Shown piece after piece: positions 34,107-43,677 of a DNA stretch of 44,554 nucleotides. The stretch's first letter is position 1. Each line of letters begins with the position of its first letter. Under the pieces are notes generated by a model, which was given only the letters and a program-made list of their open reading frames with translations, had not been told where the DNA came from and did no database searches. Source of the stretch: CAZDKO01 sp964506075 [NCBI: uncultured bacterium] (GTDB taxonomy: Bacteria > CAZDME01 > JAYEMH01); assembly GCA_964506075.1 (NCBI GenBank), contig CAZDKO010000009.1, positions 1-44,554 of the forward strand, read 5' to 3'. The translations under genes and the position numbers were made by a program.

Positions 34107-35042
34107 TTATTCCAATTTATTTTTAAAAAATGCTTTGGCTTGTTTAATATCCATTAATATCTGGTTTATTAAAGCATGCTTTGATGAAAACCTTATTTCA
34201 TCTCTCAAACGACGGATAATTTCAACTGAAAGCTCTTCATTGTAAAGATTCCCGGTAAAATTAAACAAAAATATTTCTATTGTTCTTTTATGTTCTTTGA
34301 AAGTCGGGCGTTTCCCTAAATTAAGCAAACCGTGATAAACCGTCTTATTCTTTTTCACTTTTATTATGTATACCCCGTCTTTGAGAATTAAATTGAGGCT
34401 GGGAGAAATATTAGCCGTAGGGAATCCCAGGGACTCCCCTCTTTGACTGCCCTTTTCTACCACACCGGATATAACATAAGGCCTCCCGAGAAACATAGAG
34501 GCATTTTTAACGTCCCCCGTTTTTAAAAATTCTCTTATCATGGTACTGCTTACTGCTTTTTTCTTATATTTAAACAAAGGTAAAATCGTTACTTTGAATC
34601 CCAGTTTTTTTCCCCATTTTTTTAAATTACCGGCATCCCCTTTCCTTCCTCTGCCGAAATGGTAATTTTCCCCTATTATTATCTCTTTAACTCCCAGGAT
34701 ATCCCCAAGCACTTTCCGGGCAAAATAAAAAGGTGATAATTCGGCTAAATCCCGATTAAAATCCACCAATAAGCAAATATCTATGCCCAGAGAAGAAAAT
34801 AGACTTAATTTCTGAGAAAGAGTGGTTAATTGCGGACGCATCCCTTTTTCTTTAAGCACGTTTAAAGGATGAACGGGAAACGTAAAAATAAGACTTTTTC
34901 CTTTCTTTTTCCTGGCGCGCCTGACGATATTTTTTATCATATATTGATGTCCCAAATGCACGCCGTCAAAATTGCCAATCCCCATAACTAAAACAGGGGA
35001 GGCCTCTTTATGAAAATTTTTAAAACCATGAATTATTTCCAT
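34107..35042 (-). CDS. ribF: Bifunctional riboflavin kinase / FAD synthetase
   Basis: 311 residues. N-terminal nucleotidyl transferase domain (GIGNFDGVHLGHQYMI; IIGENYHFGRGRKGD; SSTMIREFL) and C-terminal flavokinase domain (RPYVISGVVEKGSQRGESLGFPTANI; DGVYIIKV; NLGKRPTF). Makes FMN and FAD from riboflavin. Starts 3 nt after the truB stop. Confidence 0.95.
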   Translation of the reverse strand: MEIIHGFKNFHKEASPVLVMGIGNFDGVHLGHQYMIKNIVRRARKKKGKSLIFTFPVHPLNVLKEKGMRPQLTTLSQKLSLFSSLGIDICLLVDFNRDLAELSPFYFARKVLGDILGVKEIIIGENYHFGRGRKGDAGNLKKWGKKLGFKVTILPLFKYKKKAVSSTMIREFLKTGDVKNASMFLGRPYVISGVVEKGSQRGESLGFPTANISPSLNLILKDGVYIIKVKKNKTVYHGLLNLGKRPTFKEHKRTIEIFLFNFTGNLYNEELSVEIIRRLRDEIRFSSKHALINQILMDIKQAKAFFKNKLE

Positions 35043-35045
35043 ATT

Positions 35046-35741
35046 TCAAGTTATTTCTTTCAGAATCTTTTCTTCAAAGATAATATGTCTTTTAAAACCA
35101 TCCCGGTCATTTAAATTATTTAAACCTATACTTTCTGAAAAAACGAACGGCCCTTTCCTCAGGCGAACCAGCTCTAAAAGACAGGCTCCGCAACCAATGA
35201 TTTTACCTAAATCATAAACCAGTGTCCGGATATATGTCCCTTTAGAACAATGGACATAAAAACGGATACGAGGCGGCTCTAAAGAGACAAGTTTAAGGTT
35301 ATAAATATTTATCTCTCTGGGTTTTCGTTCTATAACTTGCCCCTTTCGGGCAAATTCAAATAATCTTTTTCCTTTATGCCTGCGGGCAGAAAACATAGGA
35401 GGCAGCTGTTCCTGCGGACCCTGGAAATTGTAAAATATTTCTTCTATCCGTTCTCTGGAAACTTCGGGGATTTTATTTTTTAAAATAACCTTCCCTTCAA
35501 TATCCTGTGTATCCGTCTGAAGACCTAAAAAAAGATAGCCTTCATACTCTTTTTCCCCTTCAAGCAAACGAGCAGAAAGCTTGGTGGCCGTTCCGCAGGC
35601 CAGAGGCAAAACACCCCTGGCCAGAGGGTCCAGTGTTCCCAAGTGTCCCACCCGGTCAAGCCTGAACCGCCGCTTTACGAATTCAACCACATCATGAGAA
35701 GTAAATCCTTTAGGTTTATTAATATTTAAAAAACCGTTCAT
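35046..35741 (-). CDS. truB: tRNA pseudouridine-55 synthase
   Basis: 231 residues. NINKPKGFTSHDVV and catalytic Asp38 in VGHLGTLDPLARGVLP; later CSKGTYIRTLVYDLG. The protein ends soon after the catalytic domain and lacks the C-terminal PUA-type extension of some relatives. No clear ribosome site precedes the ATG. A 115-bp gap separates it from rbfA. Confidence 0.94.
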   Translation of the reverse strand: MNGFLNINKPKGFTSHDVVEFVKRRFRLDRVGHLGTLDPLARGVLPLACGTATKLSARLLEGEKEYEGYLFLGLQTDTQDIEGKVILKNKIPEVSRERIEEIFYNFQGPQEQLPPMFSARRHKGKRLFEFARKGQVIERKPREINIYNLKLVSLEPPRIRFYVHCSKGTYIRTLVYDLGKIIGCGACLLELVRLRKGPFVFSESIGLNNLNDRDGFKRHIIFEEKILKEIT

Positions 35742-35856
35742 ATTATTTAAAATTGTTTTTTTATCTGACCCGTCTAAACGTAAACCTTAAAACCGTTTAT
35801 TGTAATGAATATAAATCCTGACGGTATTTCCGTGTTTTACATAAAAAGGCGGGCGG

Positions 35857-36204
35857 TTAATTATCCTTATTTACGTCTTTAAGGAGTTGTTCGATGTGTA
35901 ACCCGTAATCAAGAGAATCATCATAGCTAAAAAATATTTCCGGGTTATAACGAAGGCGGATTTTATCTCTTAAATTAGAACGAATAAAACCCACGGCGCT
36001 GTTTAAACCCTTCAAAGTAGTTTTTTTCTGCCGTTCAGTGCCCAGAATGTTAACAAACACCTGAGCGTGACGAAGATCCTTAGAAAGTTTCACTTTGGTT
36101 ACAGACACGAAACCAATCCTCGGGTCTTTAACACCATTCTGAATCAATTCACTGATTATTTTCCGAAGTGCAGAACTTACCTTGGCAATCCTCTGGCTAG
36201 ACAT
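35857..36204 (-). CDS. rbfA: Ribosome-binding factor A
   Basis: 115 residues from the ATG at 36204, which begins 2 nt after the stop of the DUF503 gene; the frame is open for 13 more codons upstream but they overlap that gene. RbfA features: SQRIAKVSSALRKIISELIQ, DPRIGFVSVTKVKLSKDLRHAQVFV and the C-terminal LRYNPEIFFSYDDSLDYG. Needed for 16S processing and cold adaptation. Confidence 0.94.
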   Translation of the reverse strand: MSSQRIAKVSSALRKIISELIQNGVKDPRIGFVSVTKVKLSKDLRHAQVFVNILGTERQKKTTLKGLNSAVGFIRSNLRDKIRLRYNPEIFFSYDDSLDYGLHIEQLLKDVNKDN

Positions 36205-36206
36205 AA

Positions 36207-36488
36207 TTAAATAAATTCCACCTGATGATTTATAACCTGACAATCATAACTGTTCTCAACAAATTTAACCACGGTATTTAAAAGACTCTCTATATAACGC
36301 TGGTCGTTGTTTATATTGACTACGCCCAGAATTCCCCGCTGCCATTTCTCATGAGCATCCATCTCGGCAATAGAAACATTAAACCTGTTTCCTATGCGGT
36401 CTTTTAAGCTTTTTAATATTTTCCGTTTATGCTTTAAAGACCTCACTCCGGGAAGATATAAATCAAGTGTTAATATTCCGATAGCCAC
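36207..36488 (-). CDS. DUF503 (YlxP-like) protein
   Basis: 93 residues, the normal length of this small family (IGILTLDLYLPGVRSLKHKR, IAEMDAHEKWQRG). It is usually found between infB and rbfA, as here. A role in ribosome maturation is suggested for the family from that context; biochemistry unknown to me. Confidence 0.93.
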   Translation of the reverse strand: MAIGILTLDLYLPGVRSLKHKRKILKSLKDRIGNRFNVSIAEMDAHEKWQRGILGVVNINNDQRYIESLLNTVVKFVENSYDCQVINHQVEFI

Positions 36489-36498
36489 TGTCCGGAAC

Positions 36499-38826
36499 TT
36501 AAAGCTTGGGCGCTACTTCTTCCATATGAAAAGCTTCTATTAAGTCGCCCACTTTTAAATCGTTAAAATTAGCGATGCCTATACCAAATTCCAGGCCAAC
36601 CGTTACTTCTCTTACGTCATCTTTAAAGCGCCGCAAAGAAGAAATTTCTCCTTCATGAATAATGGTTCCGTTTCTGACCACTCGAATAAGGTTGGTCCGG
36701 ATGATTTTCCCTGTTAAAATATATGCACCGGCAATCATTCCCATTTTAGGAACACGGAAAATTTGTCTGATCTCGGCCCGTCCGGAAAAAACCGGCTTAA
36801 AAGTTGGTTCAAGCAAACCGGTCATGGCTAATTTTACTTCGTCTAAGAGTTCATAAATTATCCGGTATATACGGATATCCACATTTTCTTTTTCCGCTAA
36901 GACCTGGGCGTTAAAATCCGGAACGACGTTAAAACCAAAAATTATCGCGTTAGACGCTGCCGCTAAAATAACATCCGATTCGTTAATTCCGCCGACACCG
37001 CTATGTATTATTTTAATCTTTACTTTGGCAGAAATCGACTTTAACAGGGATTCCTTAATAGCGGTAACAGAACCGTGAACATCGGCTTTTAAAATTAAAG
37101 GCAGTTCTTTTATTTTACCTGACTCTATCTCTTTATGTAAATCCTCCAGACGAATATGGGTTACCCCTTTAAGGGTCTTTTCTCTCTCTTTCTGTTTTCT
37201 GGCATCACTGATTATCCGGGCTTTCTTTTCATCTTTAACGACGTTAAATTTTTCACCCACCGGGACTATATTTGAAAAACCCAGGACTTCAACCGGAGTT
37301 GAAGGTCCGGCTTCTTTAACCCGGCGTCCCTCATCATTAATCATTGCTTTCACTTTACCGCACTCTGAACCACAGATAAAAATATCACCGATTTTTAATG
37401 TCCCGTTTTGCACTAAAATCGTGGCAATGGGTCCTTTTCCTTTATGGATTTCAGCTTCAATAACCGTTCCTACAGCCAAGCGATTGGGATTAGCTTTTAA
37501 TTCCAACATCTCCGCTTCTAAAATCAACATCTCTAATAACTCGGCTAAGCCTTTTCCGGTCTTAGCTGATACATTGACAAATATTGTTTTACCTCCCCAC
37601 TCTTCTGGAACCAAATCAAACTCGGTTAATTTCTGTTTAATCCGGGTTGGGTTAGCTTCGGATTTATCCATTTTATTAATCGCGACTAAAATGGGGACTT
37701 TAGCCGCTTGAGCGTGGTCAATAGCTTCTACGGTTTGAGGCATAACACCGTCATCTCCCGCCACTACCAGAACAACTATATCGGTTACCTTGGCTCCATG
37801 AGCTCTCATCGCCGTAAAAGCCTCATGCCCGGGTGTATCTAAAAACACTACCTTCCCATTCGGCAATTCCACTTTATAAGCTCCGATATGCTGGGTTATC
37901 TTCCCTGCCTCTCCTTCGGCAACTTTCGATTTCCTGACAGCATCCAGCAAACTGGTTTTTCCATGATCAACATGCCCCATAATAGTCACCACCGGTGAGC
38001 GCGGTATCAAATCCCCGGTCTTATCAATTACGGCCTCAACCGGTAAAACGTCTTCCTCAGTGATAATGACATTTTGAGCCTCTAATCCGTAATCCTTGGC
38101 CACCACTACGGCTAAATCTTTTTCCAAACGTTGATTAATGGTCGCCATAATGCCCCGAGACATAAGACTTTTAATTAAGTCACTCGGACTAATTTCCAAC
38201 AATTTTGCCAATTCTGCTACCGTAGGCGACTCTTTAAATTCTAAAGCTTTTTTAGCCGGCCCTTTAACTGTAACCGGCTCTTCAACCCTAGTTTTTTCTT
38301 CCGGAGTTTTTTTAGGCTCTAAAGGTTTCGTTACCGGCGGAAGTTCTTCAACTGCTGTTCTGGAAACATCCTTAACTTCTTCTCTTGATTTTCCTGTTAA
38401 CTCACCGATGGTTGGAGATGAATCTTTTTCTTCCGGTTTTCTCTTGGCTGCTTTTCTTTGCCGGGGAGGGATATCTTCTTTAATTTTAACCGGCTTTCGG
38501 CTGACTTTTTTCTTGGTTTTTTCTTTTGTCTCTTCCGGAGATTTCTTCTGTTTTTTTGTTTTTTCAGTCCCTTTTTCAAGCTTCTGGACTTTCTCTGTTT
38601 CTTTTTTAGTTTTTTTAGCTTTACCTCTGGATTTCCCTTTATCTTCGCTTTTAGATTTAGATGAAGATTGAGTGGGCTTATGTTTAAGTTTTTCATATAT
38701 GGCTTTACCGGTCTCAGCATCGAGTAAAGTGAGATGGCTTTTAACCGGAATACCCAAAAGCTTGAGTTCAGCCATAAGCTTTTTATTATCTATATTTAAT
38801 TTTTTGGCTAATTCATGAACACGCAT
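36499..38826 (-). CDS. infB: Translation initiation factor IF-2
   Basis: 775 residues. N-terminal IF2_N (1-50), a Lys/Glu/Pro-rich linker (about 50-200), a second IF2_N-like module (about 205-255), the GTPase with GHVDHGKTS (G1), TQHIGAY (G2), DTPGHE (G3), NKMDK (G4) and SAKTGKG (G5), then domains II-IV. Brings fMet-tRNA to the 30S subunit. The ribosome site is weak. Confidence 0.97.
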   Translation of the reverse strand: MRVHELAKKLNIDNKKLMAELKLLGIPVKSHLTLLDAETGKAIYEKLKHKPTQSSSKSKSEDKGKSRGKAKKTKKETEKVQKLEKGTEKTKKQKKSPEETKEKTKKKVSRKPVKIKEDIPPRQRKAAKRKPEEKDSSPTIGELTGKSREEVKDVSRTAVEELPPVTKPLEPKKTPEEKTRVEEPVTVKGPAKKALEFKESPTVAELAKLLEISPSDLIKSLMSRGIMATINQRLEKDLAVVVAKDYGLEAQNVIITEEDVLPVEAVIDKTGDLIPRSPVVTIMGHVDHGKTSLLDAVRKSKVAEGEAGKITQHIGAYKVELPNGKVVFLDTPGHEAFTAMRAHGAKVTDIVVLVVAGDDGVMPQTVEAIDHAQAAKVPILVAINKMDKSEANPTRIKQKLTEFDLVPEEWGGKTIFVNVSAKTGKGLAELLEMLILEAEMLELKANPNRLAVGTVIEAEIHKGKGPIATILVQNGTLKIGDIFICGSECGKVKAMINDEGRRVKEAGPSTPVEVLGFSNIVPVGEKFNVVKDEKKARIISDARKQKEREKTLKGVTHIRLEDLHKEIESGKIKELPLILKADVHGSVTAIKESLLKSISAKVKIKIIHSGVGGINESDVILAAASNAIIFGFNVVPDFNAQVLAEKENVDIRIYRIIYELLDEVKLAMTGLLEPTFKPVFSGRAEIRQIFRVPKMGMIAGAYILTGKIIRTNLIRVVRNGTIIHEGEISSLRRFKDDVREVTVGLEFGIGIANFNDLKVGDLIEAFHMEEVAPKL

Positions 38827-38863
38827 ATTTTAAATAATTATTTTCCAGATCTGTTTTCACTGT

Positions 38864-40018
38864 TTAATCTGTTTTTTTAATCGCGGCTAAAATCTTCTCC
38901 ACCGTTTTTTTGCCAATCCCCGGCACGGCTATCAGGTCGTTTACATGGGCCTTTAACAGTTTATCTAAAGATTCAAAACCGGCGGCCTTTAATTTTTCCA
39001 AAACCTTCTCTCCGATACCAGGCAGCGTCAATGGAGACAGTTCACTTTCCTGTTTGCTTTCCTCTTTTGTTTTTTCTTTAGCCAGATTTGATTCTGTTTT
39101 TATATCAATTTTCCATCCCGTTAATTTTACGGCAATACGAACATTCTGCCCCTTTTTACCGATAGACAAGGATAACTGGTCGTCAGGCACTATGATTTCG
39201 GCCCTTTTATTTTCCGGGTCAACGTTCACCCGGGATATTTTAGCTGGACTTAAAGCGGCCGTAAGATAAGCCTCCATATTATCGCTCCACCGGATAATAT
39301 CAATCTTTTCGCCTTTTAATTCTCTGACTATAGATTTAATTCTATTGCCTCTAACCCCGACGCAAGCGCCAACCGGGTCTACGTTTTCCTGTTTGGAAAA
39401 CACCGCAATTTTAGTCCGTTCCCCCGGTTCCCTGGCAATCGCCTTTATTTCCACAATTCCATCCATTATTTCCGGAACTTCCAGTTCAAATAAGGCTTTG
39501 ACGAAATTGGGATGAGTTCGGGAAAGTATAAGCTGAGGACCTTTAGAAGTTTTTTTAACCTCCAGGAGAAAAAATTTTACCCGTTCCCTGGGCTGATAAC
39601 TTTCTCCTTTAATCTGTTCCCTGAAGGGTAAAATGCCTTCCGCATTTCCCAAATCCACTATTTTGTTCTTATATTCTTCCCTCTGAATAAAACCAGTGAC
39701 TACACTGCTTTCTTTATCTTTAAAATCTTCATATACAACTTCTTTCTCGGCTTCACGGATTTTTTGAATAATAACCTGCCGGGCGGTCTGAGCGGCAATG
39801 CGGCCAAAATTTTTGGGTGTTATTTCCTTATTTCCGGAAAAAACCTTGAAATGACCGGTTTCACCGTCTACTTTTACTTTAATATCTTTATCTGAACCGA
39901 ACCTTTTACGTGCGGCCGTTAAAAGGGCTGCCTCAATAGTATTAAGAAGAACATCTTTATTAATGCCCTTTTCTCTCTCTAAATGTTCCAGGATAACCAG
40001 AATATCGTTATTACCCAT
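38864..40018 (-). CDS. nusA: Transcription termination/antitermination factor NusA
   Basis: 384 residues from the ATG at 40018, which has AAGGAG at 9 nt; the frame opens three codons earlier at a TTG that overlaps the ribosome site and is unlikely. N-terminal polymerase-binding domain, S1 (about 130-195), KH1 (GACVGVRGNRI) and KH2 (SLSIGKKGQNVRIA). The C-terminal ~60 residues form helix-hairpin-helix motifs (LPGIGEKVLEKLKAAG, VPGIGKKTVEKILAA) in place of the enterobacterial acidic repeats. rimP is not upstream; proS is. Confidence 0.96.
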   Translation of the reverse strand: MGNNDILVILEHLEREKGINKDVLLNTIEAALLTAARKRFGSDKDIKVKVDGETGHFKVFSGNKEITPKNFGRIAAQTARQVIIQKIREAEKEVVYEDFKDKESSVVTGFIQREEYKNKIVDLGNAEGILPFREQIKGESYQPRERVKFFLLEVKKTSKGPQLILSRTHPNFVKALFELEVPEIMDGIVEIKAIAREPGERTKIAVFSKQENVDPVGACVGVRGNRIKSIVRELKGEKIDIIRWSDNMEAYLTAALSPAKISRVNVDPENKRAEIIVPDDQLSLSIGKKGQNVRIAVKLTGWKIDIKTESNLAKEKTKEESKQESELSPLTLPGIGEKVLEKLKAAGFESLDKLLKAHVNDLIAVPGIGKKTVEKILAAIKKTD

Positions 40019-40092
40019 TATTGACAACTCCTTCTTTTTTTATTTTAAAAGAAGCAATTTATAAAGAATATTCACTCTTCCGTTTTTAGCGA

Positions 40093-40122
40093 ATAAAAAA
40101 AGTGGGAAAACTTACCCACTTT
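40093..40122 (-). terminator. Intrinsic terminator after proS
   Basis: Minus strand AAAGTGGG / CCCACTTT stem (40115-40122 with 40099-40106), 8-nt loop, followed by TTTTATT. It separates the dxr-rseP-ispG-proS unit from nusA. Confidence 0.85.
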
Positions 40123-40199
40123 CAATTGCTATTCTAGAGTAACCTGTTTTAGAATATCATATTAAACTAAAATTTGCAAGAGAAATCTTATTCATAGTT

Positions 40200-41354
40200 T
40201 CATAATAAGGATTCCTGTATAACTTTCTTTATCTGAAGAGTTATGTCTTCTATTTTAACCGTAATTTCTTTTTGCCCGGTTCGTTTCTTCAGTCCTATCT
40301 TCCCTTCTTTTAAAAGCCTCTCGCTAATAACCAATCTGATGGGAATGCCGATTAAATCCGCATCTTTAAATTTTATACCGGCTGATTCCTGCCGGTCATC
40401 CCATAGAACCTCTATCCCCTGATTACTCAAATCGTTATATATTTTCTCGGCACAGTCAATTATCTCTTTCTCCTCTCCAAGGGTCAGAATTACTGCCGTA
40501 TAAGGAGCTACGGAAAGAGGCCAGCAAATACCGTTTTCGTCATGCCAGCTTTCAATTATGGCCGCTAACAAACGGCTGACGCCAATACCATAACACCCCA
40601 TAAAAATGAGCTTTTGATTACCGGCTTCATCCCGGTATCCTGCCTTCATTGATTCACTATATTTAATACCCAATTGAAAAATATGGCCGATTTCAATTTC
40701 TTCTCCGGTTTTAGAAATAGAGACGAATTCTTCGGAAATTTTCCCTCCGATTAAACCTGAATCAGCCGTTCTTTTTTGAGTTTTCAATCCGCAACGGGAA
40801 AAAATTCTATAATAAACCTCCGCCATCTTATCATAATTCTCCTGAGCTCCTTTTTCATCAATATCAAAGCTGTAGGCATCCTTCATGGAAAATTCCCGGC
40901 TTCTCATTACCCCGAATCGCGGACGAATTTCATCTCTAAACTTAGTCTGTATCTGATAAAGAATAACCGGCAACTGTTTATAAGAACGGATTTCTTTTCT
41001 AACTAAATCGGTAATTATTTCTTCATGAGTCGGACCCAGAGCAAATTCTCTTCCGTGTCTGTCTTTTATCCGCATCATTTCTTTACCGTATTCATCCCAG
41101 CGTCCCGTTTCCTGCCATAGGGCAGCCGGGTGTAATACGGGCAGAAGAACTTCCTGGGCCCCGGCCTTATTCATCTCTTCCCTGATAATTGTCTCTACTT
41201 TGTGCAGACCTCTAACCCCCAGAGGCAGATAACAATATATCCCGCTGGTTAATTTGCGCAGTAACCCCGCTCTTAACATTAAGCGGTGGCTGATTATTTC
41301 CGCTTCCTGGGGATTTTCCTTTAAAGTGACGATAAAAGCTTCTCTCCAACGCAT
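40200..41354 (-). CDS. proS: Prolyl-tRNA synthetase lacking the INS editing domain
   Basis: 384 residues, far shorter than the ~570 of typical bacterial ProRS. Class II motifs are intact: motif 2 FRDEIRPRFGVMRSREFSMKDAYSF, motif 3 MGCYGIGVSRLLAAIIE, and the anticodon domain (VLWDDRQESAGIKFKDADLIG). Between GGKISEEFVSI and EIGHIFQLGIKYSE only a few residues remain where the ~180-residue INS domain that clears Ala-tRNAPro normally sits. The join is clean and in frame. CGGAGG precedes the ATG. Editing would need a separate protein such as a YbaK/ProXp type. Confidence 0.93.
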   Translation of the reverse strand: MRWREAFIVTLKENPQEAEIISHRLMLRAGLLRKLTSGIYCYLPLGVRGLHKVETIIREEMNKAGAQEVLLPVLHPAALWQETGRWDEYGKEMMRIKDRHGREFALGPTHEEIITDLVRKEIRSYKQLPVILYQIQTKFRDEIRPRFGVMRSREFSMKDAYSFDIDEKGAQENYDKMAEVYYRIFSRCGLKTQKRTADSGLIGGKISEEFVSISKTGEEIEIGHIFQLGIKYSESMKAGYRDEAGNQKLIFMGCYGIGVSRLLAAIIESWHDENGICWPLSVAPYTAVILTLGEEKEIIDCAEKIYNDLSNQGIEVLWDDRQESAGIKFKDADLIGIPIRLVISERLLKEGKIGLKKRTGQKEITVKIEDITLQIKKVIQESLL

Positions 41355-41528
41355 AAAAACCTCCGATAACTTTAAATAGAATTAAGAAGTAAAGATTAAG
41401 TAGTAAGAATTCAGAATTAAGTAATAACACCAAGAAGTAATTACTTAATCCTTAGAGTGAGCACAGCGAACGTCCCTGTCTGCCCTGTCCGCCGACAGGC
41501 GGGCGACAGGCAGGTTAATCCTTAATTC
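41355..41528. repeat. Spacer with palindromic element and AT-rich degenerate repeats
   Basis: 41480-41513 forms a nested stem: CTGC/GCAG, CTGTC/GACAG and CGCC/GGCG around a GACA loop. On its proS side are repeated variants of TTAAT and TTACT words, including TAAGTAAT / ATTACTTA. This resembles dispersed intergenic palindromes; it interrupts the ispG-proS gap. Confidence 0.65.
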
Positions 41529-42605
41529 TTAGTTATTACCAGAAAACCAATCCTTCTCTATTTCTTTCAACAAAGTGCCCACTAAATTTTTCTCTGAAAC
41601 TTTTCTTATCCTTTTCCCCTTTTTAAATAACCAACCCTCTTTTTTACCGGCCGCGATACCGATATCGGCCTGACGGGCTTCTCCCGGCCCGTTAACCACA
41701 CAACCCATTACGGCTATTTTAAGAGGGGGAGCGTCTGTATTAGAAGGGAACTTATCTATTAATGAATTTTCAAGCTTTTTTACCATTTCTATCAAATTAA
41801 CCTGACAACGTCCACAAGTCGGGCAAGAAATTATTTCCGGTCCAAAATGTCTTAAACCTAAAGCACTAAGTATGTTCCGGGCAACTTTAACCTCCTCAAC
41901 CGGGTCAGCCGTTAAAGAAACCCTGATGGTATCTCCAATCCCTTCCAGAAGAAGATATCCAATTCCTAAAACAGAACGGATGGTTCCGCTATTTAACGGC
42001 CCGGCTTCAGTGATTCCCAGATGAAAGGGATAGTTACATTTTTCGGCCAGTATCTTATAAGCTCCAATTGTTTCTTCAATGTCAAAAGCCTTGAGGGAAA
42101 AAACTATATCGTTAAATTTTAAATTCCGGCAAATTTCAAGGGTTTCAAGAGCCGCAGAAACCATATCAAATCTTAATGGTTTTGAGGTTCGTTTTGGTAA
42201 TGAACCGGCATTTATTCCGATTCTAACCGGGATCCGGGCTGATTTAGAAGCCGTAAAAATTTTGGCTAAATCTTTTTCGCGGGAAATAGTTCCCGGATTA
42301 ATCCGGAGTCCGTCAATTCCCTGATTGATGGATTCCAGAGCCAGTTCACGAGAAAAATGAATGTCTGCCACCAACGGTATGTTTATTCTTTTTTTGATTC
42401 TGGAAAGGGCCTTTGCTGACGGCCAATCCGGTACGGCAACCCTGATAATTTCACAACCGGCTTTTTCCAACCGATGAATCTGCCTAATTGTTTTTTCCCA
42501 ATCAGAAGTAAAAGTCTTGGTCATTGATTGGACAGAAACAGGGTTGTTCCCGCCTATCTTGACTTTACCTAATTTTACAACCCGGCTTTTCCTTCTTTGA
42601 AGCAT
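41529..42605 (-). CDS. ispG: 4-hydroxy-3-methylbut-2-enyl-diphosphate synthase
   Basis: 358 residues. PVSVQSMTKTFTSDW, GCEIIRVAVPD, PLVADIHFS and the iron-sulfur ligands CPTCGRCQ (about 267-274) plus GCVVNGPGEA (about 306). Penultimate step of the MEP isoprenoid pathway, which feeds undecaprenyl carrier synthesis. Together with dxr this shows the MEP route. Confidence 0.96.
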   Translation of the reverse strand: MLQRRKSRVVKLGKVKIGGNNPVSVQSMTKTFTSDWEKTIRQIHRLEKAGCEIIRVAVPDWPSAKALSRIKKRINIPLVADIHFSRELALESINQGIDGLRINPGTISREKDLAKIFTASKSARIPVRIGINAGSLPKRTSKPLRFDMVSAALETLEICRNLKFNDIVFSLKAFDIEETIGAYKILAEKCNYPFHLGITEAGPLNSGTIRSVLGIGYLLLEGIGDTIRVSLTADPVEEVKVARNILSALGLRHFGPEIISCPTCGRCQVNLIEMVKKLENSLIDKFPSNTDAPPLKIAVMGCVVNGPGEARQADIGIAAGKKEGWLFKKGKRIRKVSEKNLVGTLLKEIEKDWFSGNN

Positions 42606-42614
42606 CCTTTTCCC

Positions 42615-43676
42615 TTATTTTTCAAAAAAACGCAAAATATCATTATATGTTGCCAATAACATAATAGTAACCAGAATTACTAACCCCAGGGTGTTACCAA
42701 TTTCCTGGGCTTTTACGGATAAAGGACGGCCTTTTATTTTTTCTATCAGCAAAAATAATAAATGTCCGCCATCAAGTACGGGAATTGGTAAAAGATTTAT
42801 AACGGCCAGGTTCAAACTGATGACGGCCAGAAACATCAACAGCGGTAAAAAACCCAGCTGGACCTGCTGGACAGCCAGTTGAGCCGCTAAAAGGGGACCG
42901 CCAAGTTGTTTGACAGAAATTTTCAAAGTAGCTATTTTCCATAAGCCGATATACATTAATTTAGCTAAATAGAAAGTTTGTTGAGTCCCTTTTAAAATAG
43001 CCTTAAGAAAAGGTTCTTTTTTATAGTAAATCTGGTCGGCATCCGGTAACACCCCGATTAATCCTCTTTCAACCTTATCGTTAAAAGGAGTGGTCTCTAT
43101 CTCTAAACGAGGGGTAATTTCCACGGTTTTTATTTGATTGTCCTTTTCAACCTGAAAAACCAAAGGTTTATTGGGACTTTTTGATGTAATTTCATAGACT
43201 GTATCCCAATCTTCAATATTTACACCGTTAACGTTAATAATTCTATCGCCGACGCTTAAACCGGCTAAAGCAGCCGGTTCCCCTTCTTTAACTTCTCCGA
43301 TGACGGCTTTAAGAACCGGTCTTCCGGCATAAAATATAAAGATGAAAATTAAACAACATAAAAGAACATTTACCACCACGCCGGAAATAAGCATAATAGC
43401 CCGACGCCATATTTTCTGGGCAAAAAAATCTCCCTTTTCCAGGATTTTTCCTTCGGTCTGATTTTCTCCCGCCATCTTTACATAGGCGCCAAAAGGAATT
43501 AAGGAAATTCTATATTCTGTTTCTCCCCACACCCTGGAAATAAGTTTAGGCCCAAAACCGACAGAAAATACTTCAACTTTTACCCCAAAAATTTTAGCCG
43601 GCACAAAATGTCCCAGCTCATGAAGTACGGTAAGTATTCCGATAGCCACCACCACTTCTAATATGTGAATTACCAT
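42615..43676 (-). CDS. rseP: Site-2 (RIP) zinc metalloprotease RseP
   Basis: 353 residues. Zinc motif HELGH at 19-23, one PDZ domain (about 115-190; GEPAALAGLSVGDRIINVNG), and the second zinc-ligand motif NLLPIPVLDGGHLLF near 300. About four membrane segments. Cleaves anti-sigma factors or signal-peptide remnants in the membrane. Its ATG overlaps the dxr stop region, with GGGAG upstream. Confidence 0.94.
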   Translation of the reverse strand: MVIHILEVVVAIGILTVLHELGHFVPAKIFGVKVEVFSVGFGPKLISRVWGETEYRISLIPFGAYVKMAGENQTEGKILEKGDFFAQKIWRRAIMLISGVVVNVLLCCLIFIFIFYAGRPVLKAVIGEVKEGEPAALAGLSVGDRIINVNGVNIEDWDTVYEITSKSPNKPLVFQVEKDNQIKTVEITPRLEIETTPFNDKVERGLIGVLPDADQIYYKKEPFLKAILKGTQQTFYLAKLMYIGLWKIATLKISVKQLGGPLLAAQLAVQQVQLGFLPLLMFLAVISLNLAVINLLPIPVLDGGHLLFLLIEKIKGRPLSVKAQEIGNTLGLVILVTIMLLATYNDILRFFEK

Positions 43677-43677
43677 T

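Noticed and set aside
38397-38720. Lys-rich 107-codon minus-strand ORF
   Set aside because: Frame shadow of the repetitive charged linker of infB.
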